Positions 1 through 7,703 of a stretch of 8,651 nt of DNA are shown here, piece after piece. Every line of letters starts with the position of its first letter. The first letter of the stretch is position 1. Both the position numbers and the translations under genes were made by a program. The notes below the pieces were generated by a model, which worked only from the letters and a program-made list of their open reading frames with translations, was not told where the DNA came from and did not search any database. Where the stretch lies: contig JANJUO010000096.1 of assembly GCA_024710535.1 (NCBI GenBank), positions 1-8,651 of the forward strand. The letters are read 5' to 3'. The DNA is from a bacterium (GTDB lineage: Bacteria > Bacteroidota > Ignavibacteria > Kapaibacteriales > UBA2268).

Positions 1-2621
1 ATTCTAATTTCTAATTCATCATTTAATTTTTTCAATTCATGTTGTGAATTCGATAACTCCTCATTCAAATCGTGAATCTTGTTTGAGTCTTCTGTAATTT
101 TTTTGTTTAGAATAATGAGTTCTGAATGAGATTGTTTTAACTCTTCAATTGCATTTTGTAATTCTGTAGTACGTTGCTGTACTTTTAATTCCAAAGTTTG
201 ATTCAATTCCAAAATCGTCTTTTCATATTCTTTTCTTTGAGAAACATCACGACTGATTAAAATGCTCTCAACAATATTTCCATTATTATCAAAATAGTGT
301 GTTGAATTGGTTTCTATCCAGATATAATCACCATTTTTATACTTCATTCTAACTGTATCTATATGTATTTTTGATTTTTTTGCAATATACTCATGGATTT
401 GAGCTATAAGATTATCCCTATCTTCTGGATGAACTAAATCCATAATATTGATTTTCATATACTCTTCAGGGGTGTATCCCAAAATATACTCAACAGCCGG
501 ATTTACAAATTCAAGATTATTGTTATAATCATAAAGAGCGATGATATCCGATGAATGCTTTGCAAGAAGTTGGTATCTTTCCTCCTGACCTCTCATAGCA
601 AACTCAATCAGATATTTTTCTTTCAAAAGAGTATCTTTTTGAAAAGCGATGCTAATTTGCTTGGTGAATGAATCAATAAATTCAAATTCATTATCATCCC
701 AATCTCTTTCAAAACTAATTTGATTAAAAATAAATAGATAAAATTGATTTTCAGAAAATGCAAATGGCACCCAGATGCCACTCTTTGTAGCCATTTTATG
801 ATGAATTATTCCCACCATATTGTCTGCAATTAAAAGAGGATTTGGTTGTGAAATCGAACTAACTTCAAGTTTTTTGTTTCGAAGAAAACTTCTTATACAA
901 TTACTAAACAAATTGGTATTATAGTTATTGATTGTAGATTCCACATTTTTATTAAATGGATTTTTCCACTCCGATAGACCAATCATCAATCCAATATCTA
1001 ACTTAACTTGATAAATCAAAGATCTATCAACATTGAGAGTCTCGCCAATTATTTGAGTAGCCAAAGGCAGAATTTCTTCTGTAATATCAGAAGAATTAAC
1101 CAGTTCCATCAGTCGATTCAATGCTTTAGAGTATCTCAATTGCTTTATTAAAGATTCTTCCATTTTTTTCCGCTCTGTAATATCTCTAATTACACCTTCT
1201 ACACCTGCAATATCTCCTTTCGAGTTCTTAATTAACCTTGCATTTATGCTCCCGTATTTAATTCTGGAATTAATCACCTTAAACGGCAATTCATATTCAT
1301 TCACATATCCCTTTTTGAATAGTTCTTCCAAAAAAATACGCCTATCCTCTTCGTGTAAATAAAGCTCTTCAACCTTTCTACCAATTAACTCATCCTGTTG
1401 ATACCCTGTGATTGCTTCGACTGACGGGCTGATTGTAGTTATTATACCATCTAAATCAACTCTATAATAAATATCTATAAATGATTCGAAAATCGATTTA
1501 TATTTTTGCTCGCTCTCCTTGATAATTGATTCATTTTTTATTCTTTCGCTTATATCTTCAATTAATGAAGAAGCTCCCAAGATATTACCGGATTCATCTG
1601 TTAGTATTGAATTAAACCACTCACAGTAAATGATGTTACCGGCTTTTGTAATATGTTTAATGGTGCTTCTTATGCTTCCCTTTTGTGAAATTACATCCTG
1701 CCAAACACTTGCAACTTGCTGCTTTGCTTCATCAGGAATAATAATATCTGCATGCTTGCCAACCGCTTCATCTTTTGTATAACCGAATATTCTCTCGCAT
1801 GCAGGATTCCAATCTTGGATACAAAAATTCATATCCCATTCAATTGCGCCAAGCGGTGTATTTTCAAAGTGTAATGTGTTTCTTTGTAGTGCCGAGCTAA
1901 CAGGTTCGTTTTTTTTAATTAAAATGGCACCAACACCAATTCTACCATTACCTAAATCCAAAGGAAATTTCCTTGCCTCAAATTTTGTATCATTAATTAT
2001 TACCTCTAATTCACGAATAGAATTATAGCCAATAATATCGGTATCACTTTGGAAATTTTTTATTGCATTTTCTGGACTATCAAATAATTTGTAATCTGAA
2101 ACTCCAATTATTTCGCTGTAGTCTTTTCCTACAAACTTTGCAAAATTATCATTTACAAATAAGTAACATAATTTTTCATCCTTGAAGTAAATCATATCTT
2201 TCGAAGAGTTTATGATATTCTCAAGATATCTACGATATTTTTCGAATTCTGTATAAATTGTTTTTGTATCTGTGATTTCCTTCACAACAGAAACAATTTC
2301 TAATTGATTTTCATCAATTCTATTTACAAATACTGTTTCTGAAAACCAAAGAAATCTACCAAGCGAATTTTTTAATCTAAATTCAATTTCATATTTATCA
2401 ATATTACTCGCAATCGTATATTTCAATTCATTCTTGACAAAACCAAGATCATCAATATGAATCAAATTCAAAAAATCATCATAATTATTAAAATAAGATA
2501 TATCAAATCCTAAAAATTCAGCAAAATCTTCGTCGATTTTGAAATTGCCTATTGGCAATTCCAAAGTCCATTGAAAGATTTTAGAAATTTTTTGTATATG
2601 TTTTAGAATTTCTTCCTGCAT
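1..2621 (-). CDS. Multi-PAS/GAF sensory protein, 3' end missing (probable sensor kinase or PAS-HTH regulator)
   Basis: An uninterrupted frame runs from ATG at 2621-2619 to the left edge with no stop, giving 873 visible residues. I checked the frame triplet by triplet. The ATG is the only good start: the frame upstream closes after about 20 codons without another ATG. Domains in order: PAS 1 (~10-117), PAS 2 (~129-235), PAS 3 (~245-360, with WNPACERIFGY around W262 onward), PAS 4 (~372-487, ending RDITERKK), a GAF-like domain (~493-660, with SGIWVPF and a W-D-D-N-E-F helix), PAS 5 (~675-795, with VHPEDR), then a coiled coil (~795-873) containing QQRTTEL and Leu/Glu-rich heptads. No signal peptide or membrane segment is seen, so sensing is probably cytoplasmic. 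In this architecture the coil usually leads to a HisKA/HATPase kinase, but an HTH output like that of the upstream neighbour is equally possible; neither is visible. PAS and GAF assignments are firm; ligand and output are unknown. Confidence 0.88.
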   Translation of the reverse strand, partial: MQEEILKHIQKISKIFQWTLELPIGNFKIDEDFAEFLGFDISYFNNYDDFLNLIHIDDLGFVKNELKYTIASNIDKYEIEFRLKNSLGRFLWFSETVFVNRIDENQLEIVSVVKEITDTKTIYTEFEKYRRYLENIINSSKDMIYFKDEKLCYLFVNDNFAKFVGKDYSEIIGVSDYKLFDSPENAIKNFQSDTDIIGYNSIRELEVIINDTKFEARKFPLDLGNGRIGVGAILIKKNEPVSSALQRNTLHFENTPLGAIEWDMNFCIQDWNPACERIFGYTKDEAVGKHADIIIPDEAKQQVASVWQDVISQKGSIRSTIKHITKAGNIIYCEWFNSILTDESGNILGASSLIEDISERIKNESIIKESEQKYKSIFESFIDIYYRVDLDGIITTISPSVEAITGYQQDELIGRKVEELYLHEEDRRIFLEELFKKGYVNEYELPFKVINSRIKYGSINARLIKNSKGDIAGVEGVIRDITERKKMEESLIKQLRYSKALNRLMELVNSSDITEEILPLATQIIGETLNVDRSLIYQVKLDIGLMIGLSEWKNPFNKNVESTINNYNTNLFSNCIRSFLRNKKLEVSSISQPNPLLIADNMVGIIHHKMATKSGIWVPFAFSENQFYLFIFNQISFERDWDDNEFEFIDSFTKQISIAFQKDTLLKEKYLIEFAMRGQEERYQLLAKHSSDIIALYDYNNNLEFVNPAVEYILGYTPEEYMKINIMDLVHPEDRDNLIAQIHEYIAKKSKIHIDTVRMKYKNGDYIWIETNSTHYFDNNGNIVESILISRDVSQRKEYEKTILELNQTLELKVQQRTTELQNAIEELKQSHSELIILNKKITEDSNKIHDLNEELSNSQHELKKLNDELEIR

Positions 2622-2761
2622 ATTTAACTCTGATATATCAACTACATTAATAATTAATTCTAAGATTCAATTATTATTTTTATATGTAAAATAATTCAAT
2701 TACAAAATTAATCAATCTGAAAATGATAAACAGAAAATATTAAAAATTATTGCAAGAAATA

Positions 2762-2802
2762 TATGACAAAGATAGGACGTTTATCTATGACAAATGTAAG
2801 AC
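2762..2802 (-). repeat. Tandem imperfect direct repeat, 24-base period (candidate operator)
   Basis: Two 17-base units, 2762-2778 and 2786-2802 in plus-strand coordinates, match at 14 of 17 positions and begin 24 bases apart. Both start with an identical nine-base block, TATGACAAA, and end in GAC. Read on the minus strand, GTC recurs at offsets 0, 11, 24 and 35, close to successive helical turns, as expected for a protein binding one face of the DNA. The repeat sits upstream of the second PAS gene and just downstream of the PAS-HTH gene. Binding by that regulator is an inference; the sequence match itself is direct. Confidence 0.6.
2767..2794 (-). promoter_or_regulatory. Candidate Bacteroidota-type promoter for the second PAS sensor gene
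   Basis: On the minus strand, TTTG (2794-2791) is followed after 16 bases by TATCTTTG (2774-2767), which fits the Bacteroidota -7 consensus TAnnTTTG. The upstream repeat unit also contains a match, TACATTTG (2798-2791). The TTTG used as the -33 element is the 3' half of that first box, so the direct repeat itself creates the pair. The spacer is slightly shorter than is usual for the phylum. Such boxes also occur by chance in AT-rich DNA, so this rests mainly on its position and on the repeat. Confidence 0.35.
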
Positions 2803-2855
2803 ATTAATTTTTTAGAATAAAATATTCCGATTATGTTGCAAAATTTCGAATTTTT

Positions 2856-4751
2856 TTAGAAATCATGGATATAAAGATATAAATCATCTTCTATTCTCAA
2901 ATTTAGCTTTTTCTTGAGGCGAACACGTGCTTTTTGGATACTTGATGGCTCCACACTAAAAATTCTTGCAATTTCTTTTGTGGAATAATTCATTTTCATA
3001 TAAGTAATATGTCTTACTTCATTTTGTGTAAGAGCCGGATGACGACCTAATAATTTTGAATAAAAGTTTTTATGCAGATGCTCAAATCCTGATTTGGTAA
3101 CTTGCCAATCTTTATCTGGTTGATGATATTTTTTGAATAATTCTTCGAATCTTTTGTTAATATCTTCCGAAACATTAAATTGTGAATTAATGTCAACAAA
3201 CAATTTTTTGAATTCATCAATAATTTTGTTCTTTTCATTTTGCAAAGATGACTGCTCAGAAAGTGCTTTATAATTCATTTTCAATTCAATCAATTCTGTT
3301 TTATCCACAAAGACATTTTGAGAATAAACTTCAGAATTGATGTGAATCTCCGTTGTTGTCATCAGCAAATGTTTTATTTCATTTTTATTATTGATAATTC
3401 GAAATTTCACAGTAAATTCAGTACTTGGATTTTGCTGATGTATTAATTGTTTTTTTACTTTCATCTCCAAATCTTCTGGATGAACAAAACTAATTCTTTG
3501 AGTTTTTGCTAATTGTTCAAAGGTATCAAAGCCATAAATTTCAAGCATTTTTTTATTGGCAAAAATCAAATTATTCTTCTTGGTAATACTAATTCCAACC
3601 GGTGCATTTTCCACCAAAGAACGATACTTCTCTTCGCTCTCTTTAATTTTGATTTCAGCAACTTTTTTTTCGGTTATATTTTCTGAAATTTCAATAACAT
3701 GCTCAAGAATATCATCGCTATTGTATATCGGAACACCTTTGATTCGCCAATATTCGCCATTATCAAAATAAATTTCCTGAACCTGTGGCTTACCGGTTTC
3801 AACCGCTAATTTTACTGGACAGGTATGCTCTTTACAATCTATAAAACCTAATGCTTCATGACATTTCTGACCAATTAACTCGCTTTTTAATTTATTGGCT
3901 GTGTTTGCCGCTGTTTGATTTACCCATAAAATTTTGTGTTCTTTATCCTGCAGAACTACGTTGAAATCCTGATTATCGAGAATTGTGGTTTTTTCGAGTT
4001 CTGAATTAATCAATAATTGATCTGATAATTTTATCCTTGTTATATCGCGATTAAGTGAAATACCGCCAATGATTTTATTATGCTCATCTTTTAGCCAAGT
4101 AACAGTTGCATTAACAAAAATAATTTCTCCAGATTTTTTCTCCTGCTTCAAATCGCCATTCCAAACTCCATTTCTAAGCAATTCCTCCTGTGCTTCATAG
4201 ATAGATTGGTCGCAAAAAGAAGTTTTCAGAAGTTCATCTACATGCTTGCCCACAACTTCAAAACTCTTCCATTGATATAATTCCTCTGCGCCATAGCTCC
4301 AAGTATGTATCAACAAATCATTATCTGTTGTAATTATAGCATCTTTCAGATTCTTGAAAATGAAATCTTGATAATGAAGTTTACTATTATTGATTAGTAA
4401 ATCTGAAATATCTCTATAATTCAAAGCCAAAGCAAACAGCTTATTTTCATCATCATACAAAGGTGAAACGGTAATACTTACATCTATCACAAGTCCATTG
4501 ATATTTCGTCTTTTAGTTTTATAATTTGCTATTCTTTGGTTTTTTCTGCATTTATGTACCCATGAATTAAATAACCCCTCATCAAATCCCAAGTGAAAAC
4601 TGCAATAGGGGCTATTTAATTCACTTACATCAAATCCAAACATATCCTCAAAAGTTTGATTAATTTCAAGCACATGGTCATTTGTGTCAACAATTGCAAT
4701 TGCATCTGAATTATACTCGAAAAGAGAGCGATATTTATCTAAATTAGTCAT
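2856..4751 (-). CDS. Four-PAS one-component regulator with C-terminal LuxR-like helix-turn-helix
   Basis: A 631-residue soluble protein with no signal peptide or membrane segment. Domains: PAS 1 (~5-115), PAS 2 (~126-242), PAS 3 (~252-364), PAS 4 (~370-490, opening KYRSLVENAPVGISI and containing VHPEDLE), a coiled segment (~490-545), and an HTH at ~556-631. The HTH shows LTQNEVRHI, then STKEIARIF followed by the recognition-helix region SSIQKARVRLKKKLNL, the pattern of LuxR/GerE-like outputs found on many Bacteroidota PAS and triple-tyrosine-motif regulators. No kinase, receiver or cyclase domain is present, so the protein probably couples ligand or redox sensing directly to DNA binding. PAS 3 carries C297, C306 and C311, discussed separately. 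The ATG lies 3 bases after the stop of the secreted Asp-box gene, with its ribosome-binding region inside that gene and no clear Shine-Dalgarno, so translation is probably coupled. Domain calls are secure; ligand and regulon are unknown. Confidence 0.9.
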   Translation of the reverse strand: MTNLDKYRSLFEYNSDAIAIVDTNDHVLEINQTFEDMFGFDVSELNSPYCSFHLGFDEGLFNSWVHKCRKNQRIANYKTKRRNINGLVIDVSITVSPLYDDENKLFALALNYRDISDLLINNSKLHYQDFIFKNLKDAIITTDNDLLIHTWSYGAEELYQWKSFEVVGKHVDELLKTSFCDQSIYEAQEELLRNGVWNGDLKQEKKSGEIIFVNATVTWLKDEHNKIIGGISLNRDITRIKLSDQLLINSELEKTTILDNQDFNVVLQDKEHKILWVNQTAANTANKLKSELIGQKCHEALGFIDCKEHTCPVKLAVETGKPQVQEIYFDNGEYWRIKGVPIYNSDDILEHVIEISENITEKKVAEIKIKESEEKYRSLVENAPVGISITKKNNLIFANKKMLEIYGFDTFEQLAKTQRISFVHPEDLEMKVKKQLIHQQNPSTEFTVKFRIINNKNEIKHLLMTTTEIHINSEVYSQNVFVDKTELIELKMNYKALSEQSSLQNEKNKIIDEFKKLFVDINSQFNVSEDINKRFEELFKKYHQPDKDWQVTKSGFEHLHKNFYSKLLGRHPALTQNEVRHITYMKMNYSTKEIARIFSVEPSSIQKARVRLKKKLNLRIEDDLYLYIHDF

Positions 4752-4757
4752 TATTTA
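4749..4757 (-). promoter_or_regulatory. Stop-start junction joining the Asp-box gene and the PAS-HTH gene
   Basis: The TAA of the secreted-protein gene (4757-4755) is followed after three bases by the ATG of the regulator (4751-4749). There is no room for a separate promoter or terminator in the gap, and the preceding bases offer only a weak AAG-like ribosome-binding sequence. This arrangement supports one messenger and probable translational coupling, although a promoter inside the 3' end of the upstream gene cannot be excluded. Confidence 0.75.
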
Positions 4758-7640
4758 CTTGATTTTAATAAATTTAATCAATTTTCGCAAGCCGATTTTA
4801 TTTGTTGTTTCAATAAAATAAACTCCCGGATTCAATTGTTTTATGTCAATAAAAACTTGCTTGTCATTATTAAGATTTTGTAATTCTATTTCAATTTTTC
4901 CAATTGAAGATAGTAATTTCAAAGATTCAATCTCTGAATTTTCATCAACCAGGGATAAATAATCTGTTGCAGGATTTGGATATAATTTCACTTGATTTGA
5001 ATTTTCATCAACTGAATTGATGCCATCAATCACAATGTCATCAATATACCAGCCATCATCGTGATTGATTGGATTGGATCGGAATATAAATCTAACAAAG
5101 ATTTTGCTCGAATTTTCCATCCAAAATTCTTCATATTTCCAATCTTTTTCATTTAACAAATCATTGCTCCATTCAGGATAGGTTAATCCGTTATATCCAG
5201 CTAATTTTTTCCAAGATTTCATATTATCATAACTTATTTCAACAAAGCAAGAATCATCTTTGTGGGTGATTGCCGCATGATAGAAACTAAATTTAAGAAA
5301 ATGTCCTGTTGGCACAATTAACAATGTATCACGTTGAACGCCCTTATAGTCGCCAATAGGTGATTCGGTAATTGAATTATTTCCACTATAACTGAACTTA
5401 TTGCTCAAAGCCCAATTGCCTCTAATTCTATGTTTGTATTTATTTTCTTCAAAATTGTCAAAAATCGGTCCATAATCACCATAATATTTGTTAATTGAAT
5501 TCGATAAGTTGCTTTCGGTTGATTTATCAATATTTTCAAAATAATCGCTCACAGTAAATTGGAAATCATAATATCCTTTTTTTAAATTCAAATTTTCTAA
5601 ATCCAATTCGATTTGCTTGCCGGTATCATTTTGATTCAAATCAAAACTTTTTACAAAATTGCCATCTGCATAAAGATTCAATTTTCTCAAATTACTTAAC
5701 GGAGTGATTTTATCTGTTCTTAAACTTGGTAATTGAATTTTAAATTTCAAAAAATCTACATCATAAAATGTATCCAAATCAATAAATGAAGGTGGATTTG
5801 GCTTTTCGGAGCCGCCGGGATAAACTGATAATTTTCTTGGCGCACTTGTGTCTGAGCCAAAATAAGAATATAGAAAATATCTGTTTTCTGAGAATGGAAC
5901 AGCATTTTCGTCAATAAATTTTGGAACAGTTCCACCTGCAAAATTACCAATTATTTCATCATCTCGTTTCAATATTATAAAATAATCTTCATCTTTCAAA
6001 ATTTTCCCAAAAGAAGATTCTGTAGGATTTTTCCAATTTAATTCCACATTTTTATAATTATCTTTAGAAACATGGGCAATAAAATCATCCGGAGGAGCTG
6101 GAGCTCGAGTATTTATAATTGCAGTAAATACATCGCTATCTTGAATATCATACTTGGAGAATCGCATATCAACCCAAGATGGATAAATCACACCATCATA
6201 AAAAGCACAACCATTGTAATCTCCAGCAAAAGAGCCGGCAGTAAATGGATTATAACGCAAATCACTGCTGATGTCTGCCGCTTGACGATCAATCCAAGTT
6301 AAGCCACCATCATTAGAATAACTTACATAACATTCCACCATAATATTATCAACATCATTTCGGCTATCTAAATACATAATTGCCAAGTCGCCATTCTTTG
6401 GATCAATCGATAGCCAGGGCCAGAATTGGTCATTAGTAGTATCTGAATGAACAATAATCGGTTTGCTCCAATTTTCTCCTTTATCGGTAGAGCGAGAGAA
6501 ATAAATATTCGGATAATTATCAGCCGCCCAACATAAGTAGATATTGCCATTGTTTTTCCCGCCGGTAATATCGCAAACCACTACAGGATATGCCTCTGCA
6601 CGAACCTGCTTTTTCACAGAATGACGGTAGCCTTGTCCTGGAATGATTATTGTTTCGCCAAAAATATTATAATTATGGATAATTCGAGGTGCTGAATATG
6701 ATTTGCCACCGTCCATTGATTTTGCAAATCCAACTCCGTGAGCAATACCATTATTCCAAACCACATATACCTCACCGTTTGGTCCTGTGGTAGCAAGCGG
6801 AAAACTCTGTCCAAATGTTGTATCTTCCGAACTGCCTGACAAGCGTGGACTTAATGGAATTGGAGAACTCCATGAATTTCCTTTGTCTGTAGATTTTGAA
6901 ATAACAATTTGAGTGGCAGAATCTCTTGGTGTAACGCGTTTCCAAGGCACATATAAATGACCTTCGTAAGGAGATTTCGTTGAATTATCCACCTGAATAT
7001 AATATTTATCTTCAAAAGCAGAATCCAAAGTCATTGCTCCACGATGCAAAATTACAGGCAAATGTGTCTCCCAAGTCTTGCCTTCATCAGTTGTTCTTGA
7101 CATAAAAACACCATTCTCGCCAACTAAGCCGGCAGGAGTATTTTGCACACTACCAAAACCGCCATAAACAAGGTATCCGGTTCCATCATTTGAAAAATAA
7201 ACGGATGGATCATTTGTTGACGCCCAGCCGGTGAACGGCTTTTTGAGATTTACATTTCGCCAACTTTTTCCACCATCATCAGAAACATACACCCAAGTGG
7301 AAGAATTATCTCTATAATCAACAGCTGATGCAATCAAATTTTTTGGATTTCTGGGATTAACTGCAATAGATGATTCGTTCTGACTTCTTCCTGCTAATCC
7401 TGGACCTTCGTCCACAATTGTATTGGAATTTAGAAAATAAGGAAGCGAATTGGAATTACTCAAAAAATAATTCGGATAAGTTTTATAATCATCAATCATT
7501 GATGGATGAGCAGATTCTTTTAATCGTTTAAACATATCCAAAGCTCTTTTCTGGTCAGCAATCTGATTATCTTTTTCTGTGCTCAATGCAAACGAAACAG
7601 CACTAAAAATCATTACAAATATTAAAAATAATTTTTTCAT
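4755..7640 (-). CDS. Secreted Asp-box (BNR/sialidase-fold) protein with type IX sorting domain
   Basis: A 961-residue exported protein. The N terminus (MKKLFLIFVMIFSAVSFALS) is a typical signal peptide, with likely cleavage near residues 18-20. A beta-propeller region (~75-510) holds six Asp boxes of the form S/T-x-D-x-G-x-x-W: S120-W127, T183-W190, S250-W257, S308-Y315 (Tyr for Trp), S384-W391 and S442-W449. Then come a FnIII-like segment (~512-612), a second Ig-like segment (~613-715), and a jelly-roll domain (~722-874) ending DDGWYIDDIVIDG, as in immune-inhibitor-A/MAM-like modules. The C terminus (~880-961, LYPNPATDYLSL then PGVYFIET) is a type A Por sorting domain, implying outer-membrane export by the type IX system and surface attachment or release. 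I do not see the F/Y-R-I-P motif of true sialidases, so enzymatic activity is doubtful; binding or adhesion is more likely. Followed closely by the PAS-HTH gene. Confidence 0.9.
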   Translation of the reverse strand: MKKLFLIFVMIFSAVSFALSTEKDNQIADQKRALDMFKRLKESAHPSMIDDYKTYPNYFLSNSNSLPYFLNSNTIVDEGPGLAGRSQNESSIAVNPRNPKNLIASAVDYRDNSSTWVYVSDDGGKSWRNVNLKKPFTGWASTNDPSVYFSNDGTGYLVYGGFGSVQNTPAGLVGENGVFMSRTTDEGKTWETHLPVILHRGAMTLDSAFEDKYYIQVDNSTKSPYEGHLYVPWKRVTPRDSATQIVISKSTDKGNSWSSPIPLSPRLSGSSEDTTFGQSFPLATTGPNGEVYVVWNNGIAHGVGFAKSMDGGKSYSAPRIIHNYNIFGETIIIPGQGYRHSVKKQVRAEAYPVVVCDITGGKNNGNIYLCWAADNYPNIYFSRSTDKGENWSKPIIVHSDTTNDQFWPWLSIDPKNGDLAIMYLDSRNDVDNIMVECYVSYSNDGGLTWIDRQAADISSDLRYNPFTAGSFAGDYNGCAFYDGVIYPSWVDMRFSKYDIQDSDVFTAIINTRAPAPPDDFIAHVSKDNYKNVELNWKNPTESSFGKILKDEDYFIILKRDDEIIGNFAGGTVPKFIDENAVPFSENRYFLYSYFGSDTSAPRKLSVYPGGSEKPNPPSFIDLDTFYDVDFLKFKIQLPSLRTDKITPLSNLRKLNLYADGNFVKSFDLNQNDTGKQIELDLENLNLKKGYYDFQFTVSDYFENIDKSTESNLSNSINKYYGDYGPIFDNFEENKYKHRIRGNWALSNKFSYSGNNSITESPIGDYKGVQRDTLLIVPTGHFLKFSFYHAAITHKDDSCFVEISYDNMKSWKKLAGYNGLTYPEWSNDLLNEKDWKYEEFWMENSSKIFVRFIFRSNPINHDDGWYIDDIVIDGINSVDENSNQVKLYPNPATDYLSLVDENSEIESLKLLSSIGKIEIELQNLNNDKQVFIDIKQLNPGVYFIETTNKIGLRKLIKFIKIK

Positions 7641-7649
7641 AATTTATTT

Positions 7650-7677
7650 CAAATTTAGTTATCAAACAATTATCAAA
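7650..7677 (-). promoter_or_regulatory. Candidate promoter for the Asp-box/PAS-HTH operon
   Basis: On the minus strand, TTTG (7677-7674) is followed after 16 bases by TAAATTTG (7657-7650), an exact TAnnTTTG match. The same 16-base spacing occurs in the candidate promoter at 2767-2794. The -7 box ends only nine bases before the ATG at 7640, so the message would have an extremely short or no leader, which weakens the call. No Shine-Dalgarno sequence is visible before that ATG. Confidence 0.33.
7659..7677. repeat. Short direct repeat TTATCAAA, 11-base period
   Basis: Two identical octamers, TTATCAAA, occupy 7659-7666 and 7670-7677, three bases apart and 11 bases start to start, or about one helical turn. 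They overlap the -33 part of the candidate promoter in the 63-base gap after rsgA, so they could be an operator. Their low complexity in AT-rich DNA means chance is a real alternative. Confidence 0.35.
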
Positions 7678-7703
7678 TTAATAAAAAAAATTCACAAGAC
7701 AAA

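Larger units (their letters stand above)
2622..2855. other. 234-base non-coding gap between the two PAS genes
   Basis: This very AT-rich gap separates two genes on the same strand. I find no open frame of useful length and no tRNA-like or other RNA fold. Its notable content is the 24-base-period direct repeat at 2762-2802 with overlapping promoter-like boxes. That would leave an untranslated leader of about 140 bases before the ATG at 2621. The leader shows no strong hairpin or GC-rich stem, and the ribosome-binding region ahead of the ATG holds only a weak CAGAG. The size of the gap suggests the downstream sensor can be transcribed separately from the upstream pair. Confidence 0.6.

Noticed and set aside
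2703..2710. Third TAnnTTTG match (TAATTTTG on the minus strand) as a promoter
   Set aside because: No TTTG lies at a suitable distance upstream, and single boxes of this kind are expected by chance at this base composition.
2762..2802. The paired repeat as a CRISPR remnant
   Set aside because: Only two imperfect 17-base units with a 7-base gap; there is no spacer-length separation and no Cas gene.
2840..2854. Inverted repeat AAAATT-TCG-AATTTT just after the PAS-HTH stop codon, a possible terminator
   Set aside because: The stem is six A/T pairs with a three-base loop and no GC content, too weak for an intrinsic terminator and likely by chance in such AT-rich DNA.
3556..3771. Plus-strand open frame of about 71 codons inside the PAS-HTH gene
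   Set aside because: It lies wholly antisense to well-supported PAS-coding sequence and shows no recognisable domain, so it is a shadow frame. The plus-strand frame at 6072-6302 inside the Asp-box gene is rejected for the same reason.
4755..7640. True exo-alpha-sialidase
   Set aside because: Asp boxes alone define the fold, not the activity; the F/Y-R-I-P motif was not found.
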